Below, piece after piece: positions 43,901-53,173 of a stretch of DNA of 64,000 nucleotides. Positions within the stretch are counted from its first letter, which is position 1. Every line of letters starts with the position of its first letter. The notes beneath the pieces are model-generated. The model searched no databases, had not been told where the DNA came from, and saw nothing but the letters and a program-made list of their open reading frames with translations. The position numbers were made by a program, and so were the translations under genes. The stretch is from NCBI GenBank assembly GCA_020740775.1, contig JAHEWK010000003.1, forward strand, positions 1,550,001 through 1,614,000, written 5' to 3'. Source of the DNA: Ilyonectria destructans. Taxonomy: Eukaryota; Ascomycota; Sordariomycetes; Hypocreales; Nectriaceae.

Positions 43901-45396
43901 ATCATCAGAGCATGCCATTATCTTGCACGGTGTACACTGGAGACACTATTGCATTCAAACTCTTCATCACTAACCTACAGTCTCGCGGGTTGGATGTCTT
44001 GTCCATCCTGTCCAACAAGAGACTCTTTGGCAGCTATAGTGCTCTCCAACGAGCCATCTACAGCGACGCAAGGGAAATTTTCCTCTTTCTAGTCGATAAA
44101 TATCCGGATTTACTGAAGCTGAGAGGGGAAGGTGGTCGCGGACCCCTCCAATCGGCGGCAACACAGGCATGGCCTGGATACGTGATAAGTCTTCTGAAGC
44201 ATGGAGCAAGCCCACACGATCGGGCTGATGATGGTTCGACACCCTTCACATGGGCTCTCATGAGAAACCCCACGACCGAGTCTGCAAAGAAAATTTCAGG
44301 ATTGATTGCGGAGAAGGCAAGCATGGGAGAGCTTCTTGGGCCAGACAAGAAGAGCGGCTTCACGGCCTTTGGAAAGCTGCTCAGTGCTATCACGTATTAC
44401 AAGTTGGACTTTGGCATTGACCGAATCCAATTTCTCGTCGACACCTACGGAAAGCCTTCCTTTTATTCCAACGAGCACAACAAGACCACCGTGTTCCGAA
44501 CGCTGCTTGTGCAACGCCCCTCCTTGACGGACACCGCTGCGATAGCTCTTGAAGGCACCATGTTGAAGTTCCTGCTAAGCGTCTTCCCTGATAAAGTCAA
44601 CTTTATCGACAACAGCGGTCGATCGCCACTGCACATGTCAGTCTCGTTTGGAAACCTCGCTGCCGTGGAGATTCTTGTAGATCACGGCGCCGACATCAAC
44701 CTGGAATCGCAGCCCATGGGCACACACGGCGTACTCGGCGGCTATACGGCGCTCGGTCTCGCAATCTGGATTCGGGAGCAGGACATTGCTGATCAGATCT
44801 TGCGCGAGGGTCAGCGGGCGGTTGAGGCCTTTGACAGAAACCTTGACGATATCATAGATCTTCTGATCAGAGCTGGCGCGAAAGATGCCGGTCAAGGAGC
44901 CAGCTTCGAAGTCAAAATCAAGACAGAAAAGAGAGTCACAGGAGGGGGAGATCATGTTCACGTCAGTAGGAGGAGCATCCGAAAGAAGGAAGCAGATTGG
45001 CCATGGAGACTGCCCTGGGAAGGAGACGGGTCATCCCCTTTTGAGATCACCGACGGCCCCGAAGCTGTTACAGAAATACTCGGAGAAGATGGACTATCTC
45101 AGATTTGTGGCCAAGAAGGATTCATGATAATTCAGAGTCTTGTCGGAGCCATCAGTTCCAGCGCGGCTTCTGGCAACTACGTGGAGGAAAAGCCCAATCG
45201 ACCAGAAGGTTTCATGGAGCAAGTGCAGTCCATGATCTCAGCAAGGCGCAATACAACGACTTTGGACGAGTCGTTTGCCAGTGGGAGCTTGTTGCCGCCT
45301 GGGTGGGAGGTTAGGAGCACACCGGAAGGAAGGGTTTATTATGTGGATCACAACACGAAGACGACAGCGTGGTCGCCCCCCCAGAGACCGACTTGA
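40924..45396 (+). CDS. Protein kinase - Sel1 - ankyrin - WW fusion protein
   Basis: Five exons, 40924-41257, 41317-41532, 41597-42245, 42304-42376 and 42433-45396, give 1,411 residues; the four introns of 56-64 nt keep frame at every junction. Kinase domain (about 70-400): the beta-3 Lys K118 in [14 protein letters not shown] with catalytic D225, a DLN motif (D249) in place of [12 protein letters not shown] and [10 protein letters not shown]. Its catalytic residues are present. A Sel1-like repeat follows ([31 protein letters not shown]), then many ankyrin repeats (for example [50 protein letters not shown]). The C-terminus is a WW domain, about 1377-1411 ([20 protein letters not shown], second Trp in TTAWSPP). 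It ends 83 bp from the oppositely oriented HeLo gene. Cytosolic signalling is likely; the ligand is unknown. Confidence 0.85.
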
Positions 45397-45479
45397 CGTA
45401 TATTCAACGGGTTGGAAAACCTCCCAACTTCTACAGGTAGAATTAGTTTGTAGTTTCACAAAGCTTCTCAAGTACTGCC

Positions 45480-47144
45480 TTATGCCTTACATCCAGCCAA
45501 CGGCTCCACGACCTTTTGCCAGAAACTTTTACTTAGCACCTTTCCCTCCTGTCTTGAATTGCCAGTAGTCACACCGAACTCGCCTTTCAGACAACACTTG
45601 ATCACGTCCACATACGCCGTGCCAACCAGCCCGACCACGTCTCTCCCAAATTTGCCGTCCAGCTCCGTAATAATGTCGTTAGACATCTCCTTCATCGTCA
45701 TTTCTTCATATATCTCCACAAACACGGGCCGCCACATGGCCACCTCTAGAAGCACGATACCAAGGCTATAGACCTCGCGGACCTTGTTCCACCCCTTGTC
45801 CACGTCCGGATGATAGTACACATCCAACTCCGGCACGCCTAGCGGTCGACTCTCTATCGACGTGTCCGTCCCCGGCCGACTGTACTGGAACCCGCAGATG
45901 TACGGTGCCGTGATCTCGGCATCGTGGACGCCCTTGCCGCTGAAGAGGATGTTGTCGCTTCGCAGTGACTTGTGTAGCCAGTTGGCTGCATGTAGCAACG
46001 CCACAGCCCCCGCAAGCCGCCGAGCGAGCTCAAAGCGTGCTCCGAGCGGTGGTCGTGTGCTGCGCTGCCGGATGAGCTGTAGCAGGGACGGCGACGACTG
46101 CCCATCAAGTTCCACACCACGCGGGACACTGTACACGAGGCCGATGCGGCGGTTGCCCTTGGAAGCCTGCTCATAGGCAAGGTCGTCGAAGGTGCCGAAA
46201 CAGGGGAGACGGTGTAACTCAGCTGGGTTGGCTGCTGAGAGCAGCGCGCCTAGAGCATGAATGCGTGTCACGATAGCTCTTTTGGCTACGTTGGTGGCGT
46301 CGATGTACTTCCACTCGACGAGGACGGATTGTGGCAACGTACCCGTTGGTTGGTAGGTGGCATCGCTGCGAATCGTCCTGGCGTTGGGTTCGTATAAGAG
46401 GTCGAGGTCGGCAGCGTCGATGTGTTTTACTCGTGCCGCCGCTGTTTCTACATCCTCTTCCTGAATCAACTTCAACAAGGCTGCGAGCGAAAGCAGCGAA
46501 GGTGGAGATGAGGAGGAGCTGCTGGCGACCGTCGGCAGCAATGCCAACGACAGCCGCTCATCGATACCGCTCAGGATGGACGTGACGAGGCGCCTCGCGT
46601 CGAATTCTTCTGGGCGAACCAAGGCCTCGAGGTCTTGGTTTAGCGTGGCCAAACGATTGAGGATGTCGGTGAACCTGTCTTTGTCCAGGACCGCCCAGGC
46701 TATGCGGTGTGGCTGCTTCTTCTTGTCCCGCTCGCGCCGGAAGTGAGCTATCCACGGAGCCTCCTTATGAAACGCCGGCCGAGCTCCTGGACCTCCAGGC
46801 TTGCCGGGGATGGGAGCAGCGATGGGAGTCATGCTGTACTTTTCGATGAGCTTCTTGCCCACGGTCTCCTGCATAGTGAGAATCTCGGCAATGATCTGGG
46901 CAACGACGTCCTGGACGACCTTGGATTCCTTGTTAAGCAGGCAGTTCGCCTCATCTTTTGTCTTGAGGCGGTCACTCCAAGCCTCAAACTTGATGCGCTC
47001 AATGTCATATTTGAGAGCTCGGTCTTGCAGGCCTTGGTCGGATGCAAAAACATCCCGTATCAACACGTAGCCACCCACTACGCCCTTGATTCCTAGCAGG
47101 AGCCCTGCGATAGCGAGACCGGTGCCGACGACGAATTCAGGCAT
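45480..47144 (-). CDS. HeLo-domain pseudokinase protein (MLKL-like architecture)
   Basis: 554 residues from the ATG at 47144, chosen because HeLo proteins start with the hydrophobic helix that follows (MPEFVVGTGLAIAGLLLGIK). An upstream in-frame ATG at 47219 would add 25 residues. Residues 1-200 fit the HeLo (prion-inhibition and propagation) domain: a hydrophobic first helix, then YDIERIKFEAWSDRL. A Ser/Pro linker follows, then a kinase-like domain. Its active site is dead: the HRD position reads HKS (S393) in WLHKSLRSDNILF and the DFG position reads GFQ (about 418-420). YSLGIVLLEVAMWRPVF marks the C-lobe. HeLo of HET-S forms membrane pores and is related to the MLKL four-helix bundle. No amyloid motif was identified. 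Tail-to-tail with the kinase-ANK-WW gene. Confidence 0.85.
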   Translation of the reverse strand: MPEFVVGTGLAIAGLLLGIKGVVGGYVLIRDVFASDQGLQDRALKYDIERIKFEAWSDRLKTKDEANCLLNKESKVVQDVVAQIIAEILTMQETVGKKLIEKYSMTPIAAPIPGKPGGPGARPAFHKEAPWIAHFRRERDKKKQPHRIAWAVLDKDRFTDILNRLATLNQDLEALVRPEEFDARRLVTSILSGIDERLSLALLPTVASSSSSSPPSLLSLAALLKLIQEEDVETAAARVKHIDAADLDLLYEPNARTIRSDATYQPTGTLPQSVLVEWKYIDATNVAKRAIVTRIHALGALLSAANPAELHRLPCFGTFDDLAYEQASKGNRRIGLVYSVPRGVELDGQSSPSLLQLIRQRSTRPPLGARFELARRLAGAVALLHAANWLHKSLRSDNILFSGKGVHDAEITAPYICGFQYSRPGTDTSIESRPLGVPELDVYYHPDVDKGWNKVREVYSLGIVLLEVAMWRPVFVEIYEEMTMKEMSNDIITELDGKFGRDVVGLVGTAYVDVIKCCLKGEFGVTTGNSRQEGKVLSKSFWQKVVEPLAGCKA

Positions 47145-47978
47145 GGCGTGGACAGTAATATTCGTGTATTGATCAATACGAACTGTATGTATGGGAAGAA
47201 GTGCATCCAAGATACTCAACGTGTGCCAAGTGAGGGATTTTGAGGCTGCAATGCAGCTGACGGAGGATCAAGACATACGAAATGCAACTCTGGTGGCGTT
47301 TTCCACGTGACGGAAATTTGCAGGCTCAGCATAGATACCGCGTCGCCTCAGTTGCACGTCCCGTACTCCTCCTGGCATCCAGTTCCACAATTGGCGTCAG
47401 AACTACCGCTGCGAAATGAATGCGTGGTCAGTTTACACCTTGTCTGTTGTTGACGGAGGTTAAAGGACATCGCGGGTCGCGATTTAAACCGCCAATTGAT
47501 GATGGTTACCAGTAGCCATTTTTCAAATTAAAAAGCTTGATATTTGGTCATCGTGGTAGCATTGGGTAGGAAATGCTTGAATTGTGGATAAAACTGTGTT
47601 TTTTTGACCTTGTGCCGGCAACTTGCTCACCTTGAGGGAGCAGACAGAAGTTAGATTAGAACCAACCACGGCCGCTGTGTTGGCTGCTGGGGGACTCGTC
47701 TCTCATAGTGGGTCTGAGGTTCTAATACGAGTGCTAGTGACTACCTACCGTATACATGCAGTTCTACCGGATACATGCAGCTGTCCTGGCCCGGGGTCTC
47801 TGTTACTTCTACCTTCTCTCTAGTTGCAGAACCGGTTTCTGTAACAAGATTGCTTCTTAGTTAGCTAAGTTACTTTTAGAAATTTAACAATATTCAACTG
47901 CTGTTTACTATACTAATTAACAACCTATTCGTACCGTGAACACACCCCGGCGTGACAAGATAATAACATATAACCAGT
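47145..47978. other. Intergenic, no gene seen
   Basis: Promoter of the HeLo gene and 3' flank of the FAD gene. Two neighbouring near copies of taccggatacatgcag occur near 47745-47780. Confidence 0.5.
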
Positions 47979-49304
47979 TTAATACATACCATCCCCCAAT
48001 AGCCGGTTTGCCGCCCGCTCGCCGCTGAGCACGGCCGCTTCCACGCCCGCATGGGCGAAATAGTCACCCGCGAGAACAACACCCTCCGGCATTTCGGCAT
48101 GCAGTGAGTCCAACGTAGCGAAGTGGCCTGGCGGTGAAAGCGAAAGCCCACGCTTATAGTGAAACATCTCGATGAAGTCAGGTTCGGGAGCGGCACCGAA
48201 AACTTCAGTAACGGCCATCAGCGCTTCGCGCTTGATGTCCTCGTCGGTCATATTCGCCAACGGCGGCGTGTAGAAGTACACGCCGACCGCTTCGCCGCCG
48301 GGGGGGACCGAGTTGGGATGACGACGGCTCAGCAGCACGCAGGCGCCCCAATTCCTCAGGTCCGTCGCAGGCAACGCAACGGAGGCCGGAAAGTTCGGCC
48401 AGGGGTTTTTCTTGTAGCAGAGCTGGACATGAGCGTATTCGGAGTAGCGGCAGTTTCGAAGCTTGGCTACCGAATCCTGGTTGATAATATCCTGAAGGAG
48501 ATCCGCGGCCACTCCGGGCTCGGGCGCCATCACCACGGCATCCACATCATAGGATTTGTCGCCAGCGTCGACCGTGTAGCCGCCGCCGTTGCGGATGCAA
48601 ACGGCCTCGGCCGGGCAGGACAGATGGAGATCAAGACCGGGCGTGCCCTCGACAAGCCATTCACTGAACTGCCCGACGCCCTCGGGCGGCACCTGCAGCG
48701 ACAACTTGTAGAACTGCTGAACGACACCTAGGAACAACGGGGTTGATTGCCACTCCAGGGGAACCGCATACAGGAAGCCCATATACGGCAAAGTCAAATA
48801 ATTGGTGCCCTTCTTCCCGAGCACACGGTGGGACCAAATGTCCAGCGTCTCACCATGGTCGTATAAGGCAAGCTCAGCACCGTCGAAGAGCGACTTTGGG
48901 CCGGGTGAAAACAACTGCTTGATGATGCCGAGTGCCATCTTTAGCCGATCGAGGATATTGAACACAGGCATCTTGATGAAGCTCGTGACCTTGTCAAAGC
49001 GCGCGGTATAGCGCTGGCGGTCCCAGTCCACGACATGCGTAGTGGCTTTCCAGGGCACCAAGTCCTTGTCATGGCCAAGTTCTTTCAAGATTGCATTGGT
49101 GCGAGGATAGATGCCTCCCATCAGGAACAGCGCGCCCGTCCCAAGATTGAAGCCTTCTTTGCGGATCTGGCTGGTGCGCCCCCCGATTCGATCGCTGCGC
49201 TCGAAGAGATGCACATGGCACCCTTGTTTGCGAAGGGTATAGGCGGCCGTACAACCAGCTGGTCCGCCGCCGATCACTGCTACTCTTTTCAATGGCTCCT
49301 TCAT
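47979..49304 (-). CDS. FAD-dependent amine-oxidase/PPO-like oxidoreductase
   Basis: 441 residues, intronless. The N-terminal dinucleotide fold reads VAVIGGGPAGCTAAYTL, then HLFERSDRIGGRT, the GxGxxG plus GG doublet of the amine oxidase / protoporphyrinogen oxidase / phytoene desaturase superfamily. The C-terminal FAD contact is present (VVLAGDYFAHAGVEAAVLSG, ERAANRLLG). No signal peptide and no obvious membrane span. The substrate cannot be deduced. It is divergent from a second, unrelated-looking member of the same superfamily at 49715 across 410 bp, which suggests joint control and perhaps one pathway. Confidence 0.85.
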   Translation of the reverse strand: MKEPLKRVAVIGGGPAGCTAAYTLRKQGCHVHLFERSDRIGGRTSQIRKEGFNLGTGALFLMGGIYPRTNAILKELGHDKDLVPWKATTHVVDWDRQRYTARFDKVTSFIKMPVFNILDRLKMALGIIKQLFSPGPKSLFDGAELALYDHGETLDIWSHRVLGKKGTNYLTLPYMGFLYAVPLEWQSTPLFLGVVQQFYKLSLQVPPEGVGQFSEWLVEGTPGLDLHLSCPAEAVCIRNGGGYTVDAGDKSYDVDAVVMAPEPGVAADLLQDIINQDSVAKLRNCRYSEYAHVQLCYKKNPWPNFPASVALPATDLRNWGACVLLSRRHPNSVPPGGEAVGVYFYTPPLANMTDEDIKREALMAVTEVFGAAPEPDFIEMFHYKRGLSLSPPGHFATLDSLHAEMPEGVVLAGDYFAHAGVEAAVLSGERAANRLLGDGMY

Positions 49305-49714
49305 CAGAAACGCGGTGTTATGAGACTACGCAATATTCAGTACAAGCAATTGGACTTATATAATGCCAATTGGGTTACATCAATAGCGCATGGGCCGGAT
49401 ATCCGACAGGCTATCACGGAGCAACTGTCGGCAAGCCGTAAAACGGACTGCTCGGCTATAGACGATAGGGCGCCACCGGTGCCGAACTACCTTGTTCAGA
49501 ATCAAACAGTAGACTGCGGGGATTGTGCTCCCTCCGCAATTGGCCCATTGGCTTCGGGCTCGGAGTTCACAGCCGTTGTCGGCTTCGGCTTCGGGCTTGG
49601 GTATGACCACCGGACTAGTTCTGCGAAAGATGAATTCATTCACGCAACGGTCCTCCCCCGTCGACGAAATCCGAGCCACTCTTCTCATCGTTCCTCTCTT
49701 TAGTTCCCCATGCC
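49305..49714. promoter_or_regulatory. Divergent promoter region between two FAD oxidoreductases
   Basis: 410 bp between start codons at 49304 (minus) and 49715 (plus). It most likely drives both genes. No clear TATA or C6-type site is visible. Confidence 0.5.
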
Positions 49715-51151
49715 ATGTCGATAGTACTGACCCTCCCAGCACAGCGAGTGCTGTGCGCCTCGTCCAGAATCTGCCTTGGTCAACCGTTGACCCAGGCACG
49801 GCGATTCACAAAAACATGCTCCCTCACATATCCTACAACGCCTGCTCCAACGCCCGCTGCATCCGATACCGAGTTTGACGCCCTGGTTATTGGAGCCGGC
49901 GCCGGCGGCGTGACAGCTGCTTCTCTACTGGCCAAAAATGGCTATCGCACTCTGATGGTGGAAGCGAAAGACCGCATCGGTGGTCGTGCATCTACGCGCC
50001 TGATTGACGGGTTTCTCATCAACACGGGAGCTTTCGCCATCGAGTTAGACGGGGCAGTGGCCAAGACGTACGACGATGTCGGGCTCTCTCTACGACTCCA
50101 TGAAGCCGAAAGGGCCTCCACAGTCCTGCGTTTCGGCGGACGCGAGCTTAGTCTCGCTGATGGCCCAGGTGGTGTTCTCCGTAATATCGCCCCCATAGCC
50201 ATGGCCTCGATATCTCGGATGCTCCCTTTCCTGCGCCCGAAAAAGGACGAATCAACTCGGTCATGGCTCAACAAATTCACACGCAGCTCAACGATCCATG
50301 GCATTGTCGACAACGCCCTCGGCGCCATGTTTGCTGCCAGAGGCGACGATATTCCAGCCGAGGTCTTGCTTCATTATTTCTCCAAGGATACATCCTTCAA
50401 AAAAATTGGCTTCTCCCCGGGCGGGACAATTGAAATATGGAAACCCTTGGCCAACTATGTCGAGAGCACCGGTGGTCAAGTCTGGCTGAATTCCACTGTA
50501 TCGAAGCTCATCTTTGGACCCGACGGTCTGGTGACGGGTGCCCTAATCCAGCGAAAGGACGGGTCACAAGTCCAGGTCTCCTCCAAAGTGACCGTGAGTA
50601 ACATCGGGCCTCTGGGAACGGTTCAGCTCGCCAGCCCCGACAACTTTCCCAAAGGCTATGCCGACAGGATAGAGTGTTGGGATGACCCCGCAGCCATCAT
50701 CACCGTTCACTTTGCCAGTCAAAAACCTCTTGCTTCGTTTCCTTTCCTCGCTCTCATCGGAAAAGCTCGCCGCATGGTCTACGCAGGAAACTTCAGTGCT
50801 CCTGAGCTTCAGCGTGCTCCGAAGGGATGGTATCTGTATTGCGGTGCTTCCGTCCCCATTCCTGCGAGAGGGCAGTTTGATGTGGAGAAGGAAACGGCAT
50901 TGCTCTTCGAGGATTTACGTGATCAATTCCCGGGCTTTGATGAGGCCAAGATCTTGGCTGTCGATGTCACTGCCCATGAGTGGCCTGCGCAACGTGCTGT
51001 GTCCGGTTTCGACGAGTCTCAAACCACTCCTGTAGCAAATCTTTTTAACGTTGGGGATGGTGTGAAGCCTTGGGCTTCTGGGGGTACTGCTGCCTGCGCT
51101 CAGTCTGCTCGGATTGCTACTGAGAAAATTACTAAGATGTATCCCCTGTAA
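49715..51151 (+). CDS. FAD-dependent phytoene-desaturase-like oxidoreductase
   Basis: 478 residues, intronless. The first 50 residues are Arg/Ser/Thr-rich with no acidic residue before the fold (SSRICLGQPLTQARRFTKT), like a mitochondrial presequence. The fold starts ALVIGAGAGGVTAASLLAKN, then VEAKDRIGGRAST. The C-terminal FAD site reads NLFNVGDGVKPWASGGTAAC. This end and the VSNIGPLGTVQLA motif resemble the CrtI / carotenoid isomerase-like branch. Together with the divergent gene at 47979-49304 it forms a pair of flavoproteins; substrates are unknown. A start at 49715 or slightly upstream (ATG at 49709, other frame) was considered; 49715 is in frame. Confidence 0.85.
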   Translation: MSIVLTLPAQRVLCASSRICLGQPLTQARRFTKTCSLTYPTTPAPTPAASDTEFDALVIGAGAGGVTAASLLAKNGYRTLMVEAKDRIGGRASTRLIDGFLINTGAFAIELDGAVAKTYDDVGLSLRLHEAERASTVLRFGGRELSLADGPGGVLRNIAPIAMASISRMLPFLRPKKDESTRSWLNKFTRSSTIHGIVDNALGAMFAARGDDIPAEVLLHYFSKDTSFKKIGFSPGGTIEIWKPLANYVESTGGQVWLNSTVSKLIFGPDGLVTGALIQRKDGSQVQVSSKVTVSNIGPLGTVQLASPDNFPKGYADRIECWDDPAAIITVHFASQKPLASFPFLALIGKARRMVYAGNFSAPELQRAPKGWYLYCGASVPIPARGQFDVEKETALLFEDLRDQFPGFDEAKILAVDVTAHEWPAQRAVSGFDESQTTPVANLFNVGDGVKPWASGGTAACAQSARIATEKITKMYPL

Positions 51152-51652
51152 TATAGAAAATATACTGATACCTGTCAGATCGGCACTGCATTGTGGAGCG
51201 TTCCATTGTGCTGCCTGACTTGACAACGGTGGCTGAGTAGCCAGGGACCACATGTACGATGTAACAGCTTACCTGATGCAACGCTTGACAAAAATATTCC
51301 AAGAACTTAACTATCCCTATACCACTCGTTCTTATCTGTACTTCCTGTCTACCTGAGGCTCTATTTAGCTATTAGACGCCTCATACAGTTAAACCACTTT
51401 CAGCAACGGATGAAACATGTATTTAGCAGACTCAGATACTTTAGACTTGCAGACTTCTCCATAGGCTTGCTTTTGCACGCTTCACACAGCTTAACCATTC
51501 ACACATCAAAAATCAGAAGAGGGAACACAAAATATTGCGGAAATTCGCTTCCTTAGATAATTACATGCGCACCGTTATAATATGTACACTAAATCTGATT
51601 CTCACATCCACCATTGACATAGAGTGGGCTAGCCGCGCTCGATTCGACTACT
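51152..51652. other. Intergenic between convergent genes
   Basis: AT-rich 3' flanks of the FAD gene and the pectin lyase. No gene seen. Confidence 0.5.
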
Positions 51653-53173
51653 CTAATGTCTGTGGCGAAGTGCCCTCTTTGCCCTCCTCGTAGCGGAGCT
51701 AACACACTGCGAGTACCAGTCGTTTTGAGCAACACACGAAGTTCCAGAGGCACACTTGGTGGCGCCAGTCCAGTTGCTGCCACCGCATTGGCCCCATTGC
51801 TGGACTTCTTCACCAGAAGCAGTCTCGGCAGCCGCAGCTGCTTCAGTGGTAGTAGCCGCAGCCGCGGCTTCTTCCTGAGCTTCGGGGGTCTCAACCACGG
51901 CGGCGGCGGTAGTCTCCACAGGGGCTTCCACAACAGCAGCAGCAGTGGTTTCAACAACAGCAGAGGGAGTGGTGGCGGTAGCCTCGGATCCAGTGTTACC
52001 AGAGGAAGTGCCCGAGCCGAGGTTCGAAGGACCAGCGTTGCCGCTGACAAGGCTCGCGACTTCACTAGCAGCAACAGCGTCGACAAGATAGTCCGCAAGG
52101 CTGGACCACGTCGACAGGGCACTGGTGCCAGAGAGAGCGGGCCAGTCACCACTGCTCGAGTCAACACTGTTAACGACACAGGCGCGGCCAATGTAGGACT
52201 CGCAAGCGCTGGCAGCAGAATCATCGGCAACGTTGTAGATGGTAGAAACTGACGCGCCGCTCTCGGTAATGGGAGTAGTCACAGACTCGAACACATTGCC
52301 CTCGAGGATGGCGGTGACGCCATTGTACGCATCGAAAGCATGACCTGCCATGTTGCTGAAGTAGTTGTTGGAGGCCTGGAAAGTGCCGCTCACACCGTCA
52401 GCACCGAGCTTCGGGGCTCGCCCAGAGACATCGTGGAAGTAGTTCCTGTCTAGGGTGACCTGATCACCGTCGGCAATGAACATCATAGTCCAGTAATGGT
52501 CATTGTTGCAGGATGCGGAGGTGGTGGTGACACCATCAAACTCGTTGTTCGACAGAGTCAGACGAGAGCCCGTGTAGTGAGAGACGACGAACTGACGGCC
52601 AATCAAGGAGAACTTGCAGTGGTCAACCCAGACACCGTCGTTACCACCTCGCAGCTCGAGGGCATCACCACCCCAGACAATGCCGGGGTTGATGTTGGTA
52701 AACTCAACGCCCTGGATAATGACGTTGCTAGCGCCGGTTTGGATCGACAGACCCTTGCCCTTGAGAACACCTTGGCCGTTGCTGCTAATGATGCTCTTGT
52801 TGCTACCGACAGCAAGAGCGTTGGGGCCAGCAGTGTCGTAGGTAATGGAGCTGACGGCCGTGTTGTCAGAGCTGCCGCAAGAGAGATCTCCGAGGTAGTA
52901 TTGTCCGCCTTCGGCGACGCTGCAGCTGATTCGGTCACATCCGGCCCCGGTGGTAGTGGTGCCAGTAAAGTCGTATTCCTGGTCGATAACGATGACACGG
53001 GCGGTATCATCCGAGAGCCATTCAGCGAGCTCCTCGGCGGATGAAGGGGTCGCGGCAGCGGCATCGCCACCACCAGTGACGCCAGTCGCAAATCCGTACG
53101 CGGTACCAACGACAGACTGGGCGGATGCGGCAGAGGCCGCAGCCAGAATGAGGGAGACAGATTGGATAAGCAT
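51653..53173 (-). CDS. Secreted pectin lyase (PL1) with C-terminal CBM1
   Basis: 506 residues, no intron, starting at the ATG that opens a signal peptide ([18 protein letters not shown]). An in-frame ATG-free stretch upstream was excluded. The parallel beta-helix of polysaccharide lyase family 1 is visible: [46 protein letters not shown] and [13 protein letters not shown], which carries the conserved Arg of the SGRSPK motif. A Thr/Ala/Glu-rich linker (about residues 395-455) joins it to a CBM1 cellulose-binding module ([17 protein letters not shown], then [11 protein letters not shown], with the aromatic face W, W, Y). It cleaves methyl-esterified pectin by beta-elimination outside the cell. 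CBM1 on a pectin lyase is uncommon and would hold the enzyme on plant cell walls. Confidence 0.92.
   Translation of the reverse strand: MLIQSVSLILAAASAASAQSVVGTAYGFATGVTGGGDAAAATPSSAEELAEWLSDDTARVIVIDQEYDFTGTTTTGAGCDRISCSVAEGGQYYLGDLSCGSSDNTAVSSITYDTAGPNALAVGSNKSIISSNGQGVLKGKGLSIQTGASNVIIQGVEFTNINPGIVWGGDALELRGGNDGVWVDHCKFSLIGRQFVVSHYTGSRLTLSNNEFDGVTTTSASCNNDHYWTMMFIADGDQVTLDRNYFHDVSGRAPKLGADGVSGTFQASNNYFSNMAGHAFDAYNGVTAILEGNVFESVTTPITESGASVSTIYNVADDSAASACESYIGRACVVNSVDSSSGDWPALSGTSALSTWSSLADYLVDAVAASEVASLVSGNAGPSNLGSGTSSGNTGSEATATTPSAVVETTAAAVVEAPVETTAAAVVETPEAQEEAAAAATTTEAAAAAETASGEEVQQWGQCGGSNWTGATKCASGTSCVAQNDWYSQCVSSATRRAKRALRHRH

Noticed and set aside
51656..52252. Plus-strand Ser/Gly-rich frame of 198 codons
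   Set aside because: Antisense to the pectin lyase linker and CBM1; a composition artefact.
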